A stretch of DNA of 37,802 nucleotides from Oscillospiraceae bacterium (GTDB taxonomy: Bacteria; Bacillota; Clostridia; Oscillospirales; Ruminococcaceae): positions 2,875 to 40,676 of the forward strand of contig JAFLUH010000011.1 in NCBI GenBank assembly GCA_022508895.1. Direction: 5' to 3'. Position numbers and translations under genes: made by a program. Position 1 is the first letter of the stretch. Each line of letters opens with the position of its first letter. The notes beneath the pieces were generated by a model. That model was given only the letters and a program-made list of their open reading frames with translations. It was not told the DNA's origin and did not search any database. Below, piece after piece: positions 6,662 to 15,441 of this stretch.

Positions 6662-7859
6662 ATTTTATGATCCTGTCTTTCATCATGGGAAGTCTTGTGT
6701 CCAGCTTCCACCTGCCGTCTCTGAAGGAGACCGTCACAGGAACGGTGTAGCTGTCCGTCCCGTCCGTCCACTCCACAAGAGAGGTCACGTCGTAGGTGCT
6801 CAGGGAGCGGTTTTCGTAGTTCGCAAGAGAAAATTCGCCCATCTGAGGGAGTATGGAGCCGCTGATGATGTACAGCCTGCCGTCCTTTTCCACATAGGTG
6901 CGGTTGACGTAAAGGCTGATGTAGCTTTCCGCTATCTCGGAGGTGAAGGTGTCACGGAGATACTGCCGCATTTCCGCCACCGTCATGAACGGCTCTATCT
7001 CCAGACCGTTGTAAAAGCCGTGACCGTAAGCGTCGTCCTCTATCGTCACAAGCTGAATGTTCCAGTCGCCGTTTTCATCCGTAACGGGAGTGACATTGCC
7101 GAAAATCGTGTCGAGGGTGGAGCGTTGGTTTATCAGAAGCTGCGTGAACAGCCCTATCTCACCCGATACATCTTCGTCGGAATGCGCCTGCACCACCCAG
7201 CCCCTTACGCCTTCCAGCATATCGTAGGTACGCCATATATAGCCGTCTCCCAGCGTTCCCAGGGCGACCACCTTTGCCTTGTCTCCTGAAAGGTAGGTCA
7301 GCACTGCCGTGGAAACGTCGATGGAGCAGGGCTGTTCAGCCGCTCCGCAGTACAGGGCTATCCCCTGCTCCGTTTCCTTTACCAGCTCAGCCAGTCTGTC
7401 CTCTATATCCCAGCCGTACTGATCCTGCCAGAAGGTGTACTTTATCCCTCCGTACATTCGCTCGGTGAGGCTGTCAAGGTCTGTGGCGTAGTCGGCGGAT
7501 ATCAGGTAATAATCGTCGCCCACGCCGCTGCCAAGAGGTATGAGGGTGTGCTCGCCGTCCAGCACGCTTTCGGCAATGACGGCAGCCTCTATTATGGACT
7601 TGAAGGCGGCAAGCGTTTCGGGGTCGTCAACGCTTCCCGTGGGATAGGGTACGGGAAATCCCTCCGGATTGCTGTCAGGTGCGGGGGTGGTCTGTGCGGT
7701 GGTGTTTTCCGGCTGCTCCTCCACGGCGTTTACCTTGGGTGTGGTGGTGGTGACGGGGGCGGCTGTGGAGCCTGTAGTGGCGTCAGCGTCGCTGTCTGCG
7801 TTGGAGCAGGCGGAAAGAAGAAGTGCAGCCAGAGCTGCGGCTAAAATACGTTTTTTCAT
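6660..7859 (-). CDS. Lipoprotein of unknown function, IseA-like C-terminus possible
   Basis: 399 residues with a lipoprotein signal (MKKRILAAALAALLLSAC, lipobox LSAC, Cys18) and a Thr/Ala/Pro-rich spacer to about residue 68, so it is anchored outside the membrane. The folded part has two sections. The C-terminal one (about 275-395: FMTVAEMRQYLRDTFTSEIA, a short Y-rich strand, DGRLYIISGS, then a closing strand pair) has the order of elements seen in IseA-type inhibitors of DL-endopeptidases, a weak match made by eye. AGGAG lies about 13 bases before the ATG. It is the last gene behind Rrf2, the FtsA-like protein and the GH26-like lipoprotein, and ends in a strong terminator. Confidence 0.75.
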   Translation of the reverse strand: MKKRILAAALAALLLSACSNADSDADATTGSTAAPVTTTTPKVNAVEEQPENTTAQTTPAPDSNPEGFPVPYPTGSVDDPETLAAFKSIIEAAVIAESVLDGEHTLIPLGSGVGDDYYLISADYATDLDSLTERMYGGIKYTFWQDQYGWDIEDRLAELVKETEQGIALYCGAAEQPCSIDVSTAVLTYLSGDKAKVVALGTLGDGYIWRTYDMLEGVRGWVVQAHSDEDVSGEIGLFTQLLINQRSTLDTIFGNVTPVTDENGDWNIQLVTIEDDAYGHGFYNGLEIEPFMTVAEMRQYLRDTFTSEIAESYISLYVNRTYVEKDGRLYIISGSILPQMGEFSLANYENRSLSTYDVTSLVEWTDGTDSYTVPVTVSFRDGRWKLDTRLPMMKDRIIK

Positions 7860-7884
7860 GTTATAATGTTATCTCCTACAATAC

Positions 7885-7908
7885 GGCTGACGGCGCAAAC
7901 TGTCAGCC
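7885..7908. repeat. Short inverted repeat between the two lipoprotein genes
   Basis: GGCTGAC (7885-7891) and its complement GTCAGCC (7902-7908) flank 10 bases. The ACGGCTGACGGC run resembles the degenerate heptamers at 1850-1864. It lies in the 56-base gap after the GH26-like gene and has no U-run. Confidence 0.35.
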
Positions 7909-7915
7909 ATACGCG

Positions 7916-9529
7916 TCAGTCAAATGCGGGCAATTCATCAAGCGTAATGAAGGATTCGTGATTGTAAGCTTTCTCCAGCATCAGATTTGAGGTATATCTC
8001 TCTGTCAGTCCCCCGTCTTCGTCTATAAGGATATCTCCCTTGCCCAAGGAAAACCACAGCCATCTTGCGTTGTCCTGAGCAAGCACGTCGGGGTCGGGGA
8101 GCAGGAGGCAGTCGGTCATGGCTGCCGCAGCGGCGCCTGCGTTGTAGTAGGCGGTGCCCATGAAGCGGACATTGCCGCTGTCGTTGCTGAGGTTGTAAAT
8201 GTCCTCGCCTATTATATCAACGTAGCTGTCGCCCGGGTAAAAGGCTGCGTCCTCACCGCTCCATACCCATATTATGTTGGTCAGCCCGTGATATTCATTG
8301 AATCTTTTTACCATCGTCCGCCACAGCCAAAGGTAAGCGTCTTTGCTGTCGCCCCACCAGTAGCCGCCGTTTCCTGCGTCCGCAAGGGGACGGAACAGCA
8401 CGGTAACGCCCTCGTCCATAAGCGTTTTCAGCGCCGCCGCTATCTCGTCCATATCCTGCATGAGACGGAAGGTCTCCCTGCTTATCTCGCCGTCGCCGTA
8501 TATCCTTTCCAGCGTCTCGGCGGACACCATGGAAATGTCGCTGTCGGTGTAGGCTCTCGCAAAATTGAAGTCGGAGGCGGAGGAGTAGTAGTGGCTGCTG
8601 TCCGAGGGTGAGTACCACGTCCAGCCGTAGCTTACAAGCCCGCCCATTCCCGCCCACTGAGCGGCAAGCTCAAGGTCGGTCATTTCCTCATCGTAGTAAG
8701 GGCTTCTGCTCTGGGCAAAGGTAAGGTCGCCGGTGCGTATTGCGGGGAGCCTGCCCGTCTCATTGTATATTGCGGCTATCTCCGCATTGGTGCCGCTTGT
8801 CACCTGCTGCCCCGTAAGAGTCTTTTTGCCGTATATCTCGCCGAACCAGTTCATCATCTTTATCGTGCGCACGTCGGCGTTGGGGTTGATGGGAGTGGTG
8901 TTCATGGAGTAGAAGCTGTCGGATACGGTCCTGCCGTTGGCTATCTCGATCCTGTCCATGTATGCAGTGCCGGAAACGCACTGGAGAGTTATCACGTTGT
9001 TGCCCTTTTTCAGATAAATGCCGTTGAGCATAAAGGGGGCAAAGGCTGTCTCGTCCTCAATATATATCGCACCCTTGGAAACGCCGTGATAAACCGCGGT
9101 ACCCTCCGGATAGTCGGCAGGGTCGCCCACTATCACGTCTATTCCCGTATCAAAGGCGCACATATAAAGCGCAAGGCTGTAGTACTGGGTGGAGGGGACA
9201 TGAACGGTCACCGTAACGGAGCTGTAGGGGGAAAGGGCGATAAACCCGTCGCCGCTGTAGCCCATCAGGTAGTGCTGAGAGGTCTGTCCCTCCGCCTCCT
9301 CAAGCTCTATCACCTCAAAAAAATTCTCCGGGTTTATGTTTATCTCACGCTCGGTGTATTTGTCGGGAATGGAGTGTGCAGGCTCCTCCGTCACCGCAGG
9401 CTCGGGGGCTTTGGTGTCGGTGGTGGTCTCGGTTATGGGCGGGCTGTCGTAGACTATCTGTGTGCAGCCCGTCAGCAGCAGTATAGCAGTCAGCAGTTGC
9501 GCAAGCGCAAACGCCGAAAATTTTCTCAT
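7916..9529 (-). CDS. CBM35-GH26-like lipoprotein, predicted catalytically inactive
   Basis: 537 residues. A lipobox signal (LLLTGC, Cys22) anchors it outside the cell. A Thr/Pro/Glu-rich spacer is followed by a CBM35/CBM6-like domain (about 63-200: ELEEAEG, GYSGDGFI, a final AYMDRIEI strand) and a GH26 (beta-mannanase family) barrel (about 220-537: KTLTGQQ, NIIWVWSGED, YPGDSYVDIIGEDIY). Active GH26 enzymes carry RPLHE with the acid/base Glu and a T-E motif with the nucleophile Glu. Here these read RPLAD (Ala383, Asp384) and TDCLLLPDPD (Asp473). Both catalytic Glu and the adjacent His are replaced, while neighbouring residues (GYWWG) are kept, so a carbohydrate-binding pseudo-enzyme is likely. 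GGAGG precedes the ATG, 4 bases after the FtsA-like stop. Confidence 0.85.
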   Translation of the reverse strand: MRKFSAFALAQLLTAILLLTGCTQIVYDSPPITETTTDTKAPEPAVTEEPAHSIPDKYTEREININPENFFEVIELEEAEGQTSQHYLMGYSGDGFIALSPYSSVTVTVHVPSTQYYSLALYMCAFDTGIDVIVGDPADYPEGTAVYHGVSKGAIYIEDETAFAPFMLNGIYLKKGNNVITLQCVSGTAYMDRIEIANGRTVSDSFYSMNTTPINPNADVRTIKMMNWFGEIYGKKTLTGQQVTSGTNAEIAAIYNETGRLPAIRTGDLTFAQSRSPYYDEEMTDLELAAQWAGMGGLVSYGWTWYSPSDSSHYYSSASDFNFARAYTDSDISMVSAETLERIYGDGEISRETFRLMQDMDEIAAALKTLMDEGVTVLFRPLADAGNGGYWWGDSKDAYLWLWRTMVKRFNEYHGLTNIIWVWSGEDAAFYPGDSYVDIIGEDIYNLSNDSGNVRFMGTAYYNAGAAAAAMTDCLLLPDPDVLAQDNARWLWFSLGKGDILIDEDGGLTERYTSNLMLEKAYNHESFITLDELPAFD

Positions 9530-9533
9530 ACTA

Positions 9534-11717
9534 TCAGTCCCTCCAGCGCACTATCGCCTCGTCCCCTTGGTGCAGCTCCTCCGCAAAGCTCACTTCAACG
9601 CCGTTCAGCGTTATCTCAACGCTGGTGCCTTGGGGATTCTCGGTGTCTATGTCGGCGTAGTTCATCAGTTCAAGGAATATGTGCGGCTCGCCGTCCGGCT
9701 TTGCGGGCAGGGTCAGAGGCATACCGTTAAGATTGACGGTCATCTCGGGAACTATCTCCGTATCGGCTGTCGGCTCAGGCTCAGGTTCGGAAACAGGCTC
9801 GAACTCAGGCTCAGGCTCAGGTTCATACATGGGAGCAGGCTCCGGCTCGGGTATCGGAGCAGGTGCGGGGACAGCCGGCTTTGCCGCTTCAGGAGCAGGT
9901 GCTTCGGCTATCGGCGCAGGCATTTCCGCTTTCGGCACCGCCGCCATCTTTATCGTTATCTTGTCACCGTCACGGAGCAGGTCGCCCTCCTTGGCGTACT
10001 CGCCGTTTATGGCAAAGTTGTCTGCGTATTCCACTCCGATGGAGTTCAGCAGGTCGCCCAAGGTGAGTATGCCGCCCGTCACTACCTCGTCAAGGGGCTG
10101 TATCTCATAGTCCTGCTGCTTCTTTTTGCCGTTTACCGTCACTTCAAGACCGAAGCGGTACTGCTTTCCCGCAAAGGAAACTATGCCTGAGCGGTATTTG
10201 CCGTAGTCTATCTCGTCCTTCAGCCGTGTATGGGCGTTCTCGCCGTTTTTGGCAGGTGTCAGCTTTACGCTGTCGCCCTGCGTGACGATAGTGGTAAGTC
10301 CCGCCGCTTCGCCGTTCACCGTCACCTCGGCAGGGGTCATCATGCTGCCCTTACGGAACACACGGTTGCCGTTGAGGGTAAAGGAAAGTCCCTGTCCCGA
10401 ATGACCCATTATCTCGCCCGCCTTGTAGCCTGCAAGAGACAGGAGCTGATACACCGTCAGCTTTTTCGTGTCGAAAACACGCACCTTGCGGTCGTTGACG
10501 GTGATGACGGAAAAGTCGTAGCCACGCTGTTCAAGGGCAGTCACGCCGATGCCCAGTGGCGTGATGAACTCGGCGCCCATCTTGAAGCCGCCGGTGTCCA
10601 CGTCACGGAGAAACTCGGTGCCGCCCACCGCTACACGATCCTCGCCAAGGTCAAGGTGATGTGCAACAAGGGTGGTAAGTCCTTTTATCAGGCTGCCGCC
10701 GCCTACTAAAAATACCGCCTGCGGGGAGCCGCCGTTTATATTCGTTATGGTAGAGCAGATCGTTTTCGCAAGCTCGTCTATACAGGGCAGTATGGTTTCC
10801 AGAAATTCCTCACGGGTTATCTTGTGGGGAATGCCGAAAATGTCCCTGTATGTAATTTCATCGCTGTCGTCTGCCGCCTGCTTCATCTGCTCCGCCTCCG
10901 CAAAATCCACAAGGAAGGAGCGGATTATTTCCTCGGTGATCTCGTCGCCTGCCACCGTCGCCATTGCGTAGGCAATAATGGAGCCTTCCTTGGCTATGGC
11001 AATATCCGAGGTGCCTGCGCCGATGTCCACAAGGGCAATGTTTATCAGCCTTATTTCCTGAGGAATGATAACGTTCATCGCCGCAATAGGCTCCAGAGTG
11101 AGGCTCTGCACTTCAAGGTGATTAAGCTCCATTACCGAATACAAGCCCTCCACCACAATGCTGGGCAGGAAGGCGACCACCATGTCCACCTCGGCGGTAA
11201 TCCCCTTGTGACCCACAAGGGATATCATCTTGTACTCGTCAAGTCGGTAGTTCACCACGTTATGTCCCACGCAGTAGAACAGAACGCCGCCGCCCTCCGT
11301 CTCCTCGTCCAGCTCGCTTTGCGCCTGAGAGATGGTCTCCATCTCCATTGTTGCCAACATTTCCTCGGTAATTATCTCGCTGCCCGATACGTCAAATTCA
11401 CGGGTGACGTTGACGGTGCGCAGGGCTCGGCCCGCAGCGGCTATGCACGCCTTGGTAAGCTGTATGCCGGTGTGCTGCTCCAGCGTCTCCTTTACCTGTC
11501 CCACGATTTTCGACACCTGCTTGATGTCCTCTATCTGTCCGTCCACCATGGCACGGCGGCTGTGAGGCACTACCACGCAGTCCGCTACACGATACTTGTC
11601 CCCGTCCTTTTCGCCGATTATGCCCACCACGGTGCGGGTGCCTATATCAAGGGCAAAGATGTAGTCCCCCTGCTCCTTTTTTCTGTCTGCTTTTTTCAGT
11701 ATCTGATCTATATTCAT
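9534..11717 (-). CDS. Long FtsA-like actin-family protein
   Basis: 727 residues, far longer than FtsA (about 400-440). Residues about 18-400 are an actin-fold ATPase of the FtsA/PilM type: phosphate-1 loop ALDIGTRTVVG, an SHS2-like 1C segment (about 85-200), phosphate-2 VDIGAGTSDIA (about 228-238) and adenosine loop FLVGGGSLIKG (about 337-347). Residues about 410-590 contain beta-rich repeats with a recurring TVNG / LL / GD pattern, then a Pro/Glu-rich linker (about 590-655) and a last repeat-like domain ending VRWRD. FtsA's C-terminal amphipathic membrane helix is absent. GGAG lies 6 bases before the ATG. It sits 16 bases after the Rrf2 gene and 4 bases before the GH26-like lipoprotein. Long FtsA-domain proteins occur in other Clostridia; whether this one acts in division is unknown. 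Confidence 0.85.
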   Translation of the reverse strand: MNIDQILKKADRKKEQGDYIFALDIGTRTVVGIIGEKDGDKYRVADCVVVPHSRRAMVDGQIEDIKQVSKIVGQVKETLEQHTGIQLTKACIAAAGRALRTVNVTREFDVSGSEIITEEMLATMEMETISQAQSELDEETEGGGVLFYCVGHNVVNYRLDEYKMISLVGHKGITAEVDMVVAFLPSIVVEGLYSVMELNHLEVQSLTLEPIAAMNVIIPQEIRLINIALVDIGAGTSDIAIAKEGSIIAYAMATVAGDEITEEIIRSFLVDFAEAEQMKQAADDSDEITYRDIFGIPHKITREEFLETILPCIDELAKTICSTITNINGGSPQAVFLVGGGSLIKGLTTLVAHHLDLGEDRVAVGGTEFLRDVDTGGFKMGAEFITPLGIGVTALEQRGYDFSVITVNDRKVRVFDTKKLTVYQLLSLAGYKAGEIMGHSGQGLSFTLNGNRVFRKGSMMTPAEVTVNGEAAGLTTIVTQGDSVKLTPAKNGENAHTRLKDEIDYGKYRSGIVSFAGKQYRFGLEVTVNGKKKQQDYEIQPLDEVVTGGILTLGDLLNSIGVEYADNFAINGEYAKEGDLLRDGDKITIKMAAVPKAEMPAPIAEAPAPEAAKPAVPAPAPIPEPEPAPMYEPEPEPEFEPVSEPEPEPTADTEIVPEMTVNLNGMPLTLPAKPDGEPHIFLELMNYADIDTENPQGTSVEITLNGVEVSFAEELHQGDEAIVRWRD

Positions 11718-11733
11718 GTGCTACTCCAAAATG

Positions 11734-12159
11734 TTATTTTACAAGCTTGTCAAAGGTCTGCTTTTTAAGCTGCTCCTTTACCGTGTCGGTAACGTCCGCA
11801 AACACCGCACGGTAGCTGCAGGGCAGCCCGTCCTCGCCGCAGCTGCAGCTGTATCCCTCGGACAGGCATCGGCTGAAGCGGTACTCCCCCTCCACCAGCT
11901 CTATCACGTCGTAGATGGACAGCCTGCTAAGCGCCGCCGTCAGCTCGTAGCCGCCGTACACGCCCTTGTAGCTTTTCACTATCCCGCCGCTGACCAGCTT
12001 GCGCAGTATCTTCAGCGCAAATCTCAGCGGCACCTCGGTGCGCTCGGCTATCGTCCCTGCGTCCATGCGGTTTTCCCTTGCGTCCTCAGAGTGAGCCGCC
12101 GCCTTTGCCAGAGTGTCCACTATTCTTATTGCGTAATCCGTTTCTAAAGTAATGTGCAT
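11734..12159 (-). CDS. Rrf2-family regulator with four cysteines
   Basis: 141-residue winged-helix repressor/sensor of the Rrf2 (IscR/NsrR/CymR) family. The N-terminus (MHITLETDYAIRIVDTLA) and the VPLRFALKILRKLVSGGIV recognition-helix region are typical, followed by the wing KGVYGGYEL. Cysteines at 98, 105, 107 and 114 lie in the loop that holds the Fe-S cluster in IscR/NsrR, so a redox or iron sensor is likely, unlike CymR. GGAAGG lies about 8 bases before the ATG. It leads the operon with the FtsA-like and two lipoprotein genes and may control it, possibly autoregulating; no operator was identified. The heptamer repeat B lies directly upstream. Confidence 0.88.
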   Translation of the reverse strand: MHITLETDYAIRIVDTLAKAAAHSEDARENRMDAGTIAERTEVPLRFALKILRKLVSGGIVKSYKGVYGGYELTAALSRLSIYDVIELVEGEYRFSRCLSEGYSCSCGEDGLPCSYRAVFADVTDTVKEQLKKQTFDKLVK

Positions 12160-12180
12160 ACGTTACCTTCCCGTATAGTT

Positions 12181-12312
12181 ATTAGAGATTAGTTGTTAGT
12201 AGTTAGTTGGTGGTGTGGCTGCGCCACGATTTTTGATTGCCGCCTGCTAATTTAAATCAGTTGCGAAGCAACACCACAACTAACTACTAACTACTATTAA
12301 ACTAACTACTAT
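12181..12312. repeat. Heptamer-bounded repeat element, copy B
   Basis: Left ladder built on GTTAGTA (about 12181-12210), right inverted ladder built on TAACTAC (about 12278-12312). The interior differs from copy A but holds two small hairpins, GTGGC-TGC-GCCAC and GTTGC-GAA-GCAAC. It fills most of the 184-base gap between rpoD and the Rrf2 gene. I see no ordinary U-run terminator for rpoD there. Confidence 0.75.
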
Positions 12313-12343
12313 GTATGGATTTTCCTCAAAATTCGTAATGGTT

Positions 12344-13429
12344 TTAGTCAAGAAAATCCTTAAGCTTTTTGCTCCTCGATGGGTGGCGCAGCTTTCTCAG
12401 CGCCTTTGCCTCTATCTGGCGTATGCGCTCACGGGTGACCTGAAAGCGCTGTCCCACTTCTTCAAGTGTGCGGGGTCTGCCGTCCTCCAGACCGAAGCGC
12501 AGGCGCAGTACCTTTTCCTCACGCTCGGTAAGGGTGCCTAACACGTCGTCAAGCTGCTCCTTTAACAGCGACAGGGAAGCCACCTCCGCAGGAGCGGGAG
12601 CAAGCTCGTCGGGAATGAAGTCCCCCAAGTGGCTGTCCTCCTCCTCGCCTATGGGCGTTTCCAGCGACACGGGGTCCTGACTTATCCGTATTATTTCACG
12701 CACACGGTCAACAGGCATATTCAGCTCCTCGGCTATCTCGTCGACGCTGGGTTCATGGCCGTTTTTGTGGAGGAGCTGGCTGGATACCTTCTTCACCTTT
12801 GTTATTGTTTCCACCATGTGGACGGGTATTCTTATGGTTCTCGCCTGGTCGGCTATCGCTCTGGTTATCGCCTGCCTTATCCACCAGGTGGCGTAGGTGG
12901 AGAACTTGTAGCCCTTGCGGTAGTCGAACTTCTCCACCGCCTTGATAAGTCCCATGTTGCCTTCCTGTATCAGGTCAAGGAACTGCATACCTCTGCCCAC
13001 ATAGCGCTTTGCGATGCTGACAACAAGTCTCAGGTTCGCTTCCGAAAGGCGCTTGCGTGCGAACTGGTCGCCCTGAGCCTTGCGCATTGCAAGCTCTATC
13101 TCCTCCTCGGCGCTGAGCAGGGGCACTCTGCCTATCTCCTTGAGATATATCTTCACGGGGTCGTCGATGGTTATGCCCTCGGTGGACAAAGCCACGTCAA
13201 GGTCGTCCTCTCCCGCAAAGTCCAGCGCAGAATCAAGCTCCTCGTCGGAGATGAAGTCGTCCACTATCTCGATGTTGTTGCTCTCGAAGTCGTCGTAAAG
13301 ATGGCTTATCTGGTCAACGTCGAGGTTCAGGTCTTCAAGGACGTCGTTTATCTCCTTGGCGGTGAGCTTGCCCTCCTTCTTGCCGTGCTCCAGCAGCTCG
13401 CCGATAATGTTTTTTCCGTTTTCCGTCAT
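12344..13429 (-). CDS. rpoD: Primary RNA polymerase sigma factor (SigA/RpoD)
   Basis: Housekeeping sigma factor that directs core RNA polymerase to -35/-10 promoters. At 361 residues it has the short Gram-positive form: region 1.1 (about 1-75), region 1.2 ([12 protein letters not shown]), region 2 with the -10-melting [14 protein letters not shown] stretch, region 3 ([17 protein letters not shown]) and region 4 with the -35 helix ([20 protein letters not shown]). AAGGGG lies about 11 bases before the ATG. It starts 36 bases after dnaG, the classic macromolecular synthesis pair; a small hairpin (GCGGT-AAT-ACCGC) lies in that gap. Confidence 0.97.
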   Translation of the reverse strand: MTENGKNIIGELLEHGKKEGKLTAKEINDVLEDLNLDVDQISHLYDDFESNNIEIVDDFISDEELDSALDFAGEDDLDVALSTEGITIDDPVKIYLKEIGRVPLLSAEEEIELAMRKAQGDQFARKRLSEANLRLVVSIAKRYVGRGMQFLDLIQEGNMGLIKAVEKFDYRKGYKFSTYATWWIRQAITRAIADQARTIRIPVHMVETITKVKKVSSQLLHKNGHEPSVDEIAEELNMPVDRVREIIRISQDPVSLETPIGEEEDSHLGDFIPDELAPAPAEVASLSLLKEQLDDVLGTLTEREEKVLRLRFGLEDGRPRTLEEVGQRFQVTRERIRQIEAKALRKLRHPSRSKKLKDFLD

Positions 13430-13465
13430 TTTTTACTATCCCCTTCAGCGGTATTACCGCAAAAT

Positions 13466-15226
13466 TTATTTTTTTGACTTCTCCCTGCGCAGCTTTTCCA
13501 TCTGCTGAAGCAGGTCGTCGTTGGTCATTTCCTCGGGCTTCTTGCCCCGATACCTGTCACGGTGCTTTTCCAGCACTCTGATGTATTCGTTAAGCCTTTC
13601 CTTTTGGTAAGGCAAAAGGTTGTTTTCGTTTATTATACCCGTTATTCTTCCCACGTCCTGAGCCGAAAATTCGTCTCCTATCGACGACAAATCGAGAGAA
13701 GACCCGTTTTTTATGCGATTTGCAACAATATTGTACATATTTCGGTACGATTCAGTGGGAAAATCCTCGGGTGCGAGCTTGTCCTCCACCCTTGACAGCA
13801 TATCGGGAGAGTGGAACATGAAGGCGATTATGCCTCGCTCAGCCTTTTGCTCGGCGGTTTGCGAAAGCGCATTCATGTCGTTTCGGCTGCTGCGGACAGG
13901 CGGGTTTATCAGGTCACGGCGCTCCTGCTTTTTAGCGTTGTAGCTTTTGAAGCGGCGGCGCTCGTCAACCGCCTTTTCTATCTCGGCAGAGGACATTCCG
14001 CAGAGCTTTGCGGTGTCGCTGACGTACACGAGGCGGTCTATCCTGTTGTCCACGTCCGCAAGCAGATCGACCGCTTTTTTCAGGTAAGAGGCCCGTCCCT
14101 CGGGAGTGTCCATGTCAAGACCCTGCGACAGCTTTTGCAGCTCGAAGCTGATAGCTCCGCCCGACTGCTGTATCAGCATACGGAAGCCGTCTGCGCCGTA
14201 TTTCTGTATGTACTCGTCGGGGTCCTTTGCGCCGCTCATTTGCAGCACTCTCGCTTCAACTCCTGCGTCTGCAAGCAGGTTTATGGCTTTCATGGTGGCT
14301 TTCTGCCCTGCGCCGTCGCTGTCGTAGCTTATGACCACTTCCTCGCAGTACTGCCGCATAAGCCGTGCCTGCTCGGGGGTTATTGCGGTGCCCAGCGTTG
14401 CCACGGCGCTGTCGAAGCCCGCCTGGTTCAGGCTGATGACGTCCATGTAGCCTTCACATAATATCAGGTATTTTTCTTTTGTGTTTTTCGCAAAGTTCAG
14501 ACTGAACAGGCTGCTGCGCTTGTGAAACACAAGCGTCTCGTCGCTGTTGAGATATTTTGCGGGCGCGTCGGGTTCAAGCGTCCTGCCGCCGAAGGCGATT
14601 ATGTTGCCCCGTCGGTCGATTATGGGAAACATTACACGGTGTCGGAATTTGTCGTAGGTGTTGCCCTTCTGACTTCGGGAAAGCAGAGCGGCGTCCAGCA
14701 GCTCCTGCTCGCCGTATCCCTTTGCCGTCATGTGGTCTTTCAAAGTGCTCCAATCGTCGGGGGCGTAGCCTAAGCCGTATTTTCGTATGGTGTTTTCGGA
14801 AAGTCCTCTGCCTCTCAGGTAATTCCAGCCCTCGGCGCCCTTTTCGGAGATTAGTATGTCACGGTAAAACCTTGCCGCTTCACGGTTTATTTCCAGAAGC
14901 CGCTGCTTTGTGTCGGCAGTCCTGTCATAGCTGTCCTCGGGCATCGCTATCCCCGCACGCTGGGCGAGGAAGCGGACGCTTTCCTGAAAGTCCAGATGCT
15001 CCATCAGCATTATGAACTGGATAACGCTGCCTCCCGCTCCGCAGCCGAAGCAGTAAAAGCTCTGGGTGTCGCTGTATATGTGGCAGGAGGGGGTCTTTTC
15101 CGAGTGGAAGGGGCAGAGGCAGACGCTGTCGTGTCCTGCACGCTTCGTGCTGACGTAGGAGGAAACTACCGAAGTAATGTCATTCGAGTCCTTTATTCGC
15201 TCCAGAAAGTCGTCTGTGAACGGCAC
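13466..15226 (-). CDS. dnaG: DNA primase DnaG
   Basis: Makes RNA primers for replication at the fork, working with the DnaB-type helicase. 586 residues, normal length. The N-terminal zinc finger has C38, H41, C59 and C62 (CPFH and CFGC). The catalytic core follows with the Toprim motifs LCEGYMDVIS and SYDSDGAG, then a helical C-terminal helicase-binding region ending RREKSKK. The start is GTG, chosen because GGAGGAG lies 6 bases upstream and the reading MPFTDDFLERIKDSNDI is standard for the family. The rpoD gene follows 36 bases later. Repeat copy C separates it from dgt. Confidence 0.97.
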   Translation of the reverse strand: MPFTDDFLERIKDSNDITSVVSSYVSTKRAGHDSVCLCPFHSEKTPSCHIYSDTQSFYCFGCGAGGSVIQFIMLMEHLDFQESVRFLAQRAGIAMPEDSYDRTADTKQRLLEINREAARFYRDILISEKGAEGWNYLRGRGLSENTIRKYGLGYAPDDWSTLKDHMTAKGYGEQELLDAALLSRSQKGNTYDKFRHRVMFPIIDRRGNIIAFGGRTLEPDAPAKYLNSDETLVFHKRSSLFSLNFAKNTKEKYLILCEGYMDVISLNQAGFDSAVATLGTAITPEQARLMRQYCEEVVISYDSDGAGQKATMKAINLLADAGVEARVLQMSGAKDPDEYIQKYGADGFRMLIQQSGGAISFELQKLSQGLDMDTPEGRASYLKKAVDLLADVDNRIDRLVYVSDTAKLCGMSSAEIEKAVDERRRFKSYNAKKQERRDLINPPVRSSRNDMNALSQTAEQKAERGIIAFMFHSPDMLSRVEDKLAPEDFPTESYRNMYNIVANRIKNGSSLDLSSIGDEFSAQDVGRITGIINENNLLPYQKERLNEYIRVLEKHRDRYRGKKPEEMTNDDLLQQMEKLRREKSKK

Positions 15227-15244
15227 TTTGTTCTCCTCCTCTCG

Positions 15245-15437
15245 GTAGTTTCCAGTTGATAGTTTGATAGTTGTTAGTAGTTAGTTGGCGGAGTCTGCTT
15301 CGCAGACGGATTTGAACTTTACATAGTGCTGAATTTACAGTTGTTTCCTGAAACGCAGACGACAATTTCAATCGTTTTTCGCCTGCCGGCGAAAAACACC
15401 ACAAACTAACTACTAACTACTATTAAACTAACTACTA
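15245..15437. repeat. Heptamer-bounded repeat element, copy C
   Basis: Left ladder with GATAGTT and GTTAGTA units (about 15253-15287), right inverted ladder TAACTAC (about 15404-15437), the same heptamer as copy B. The interior matches copies A and E: a GTCTGC-TTC-GCAGAC hairpin, GGATTTGAA, AACGCAGACG and a TTTTTCGCC/GGCGAAAAA stem. It ends 4 bases before the dgt stop codon. Confidence 0.8.
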
Positions 15438-15441
15438 TCTC

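Noticed and set aside
7916-9529. Active secreted beta-mannanase
   Set aside because: Both catalytic glutamate positions hold aspartate and the adjacent histidine is alanine.
13445-13461. Terminator between dnaG and rpoD
   Set aside because: The GCGGT-AAT-ACCGC hairpin has only five pairs and no U-run.
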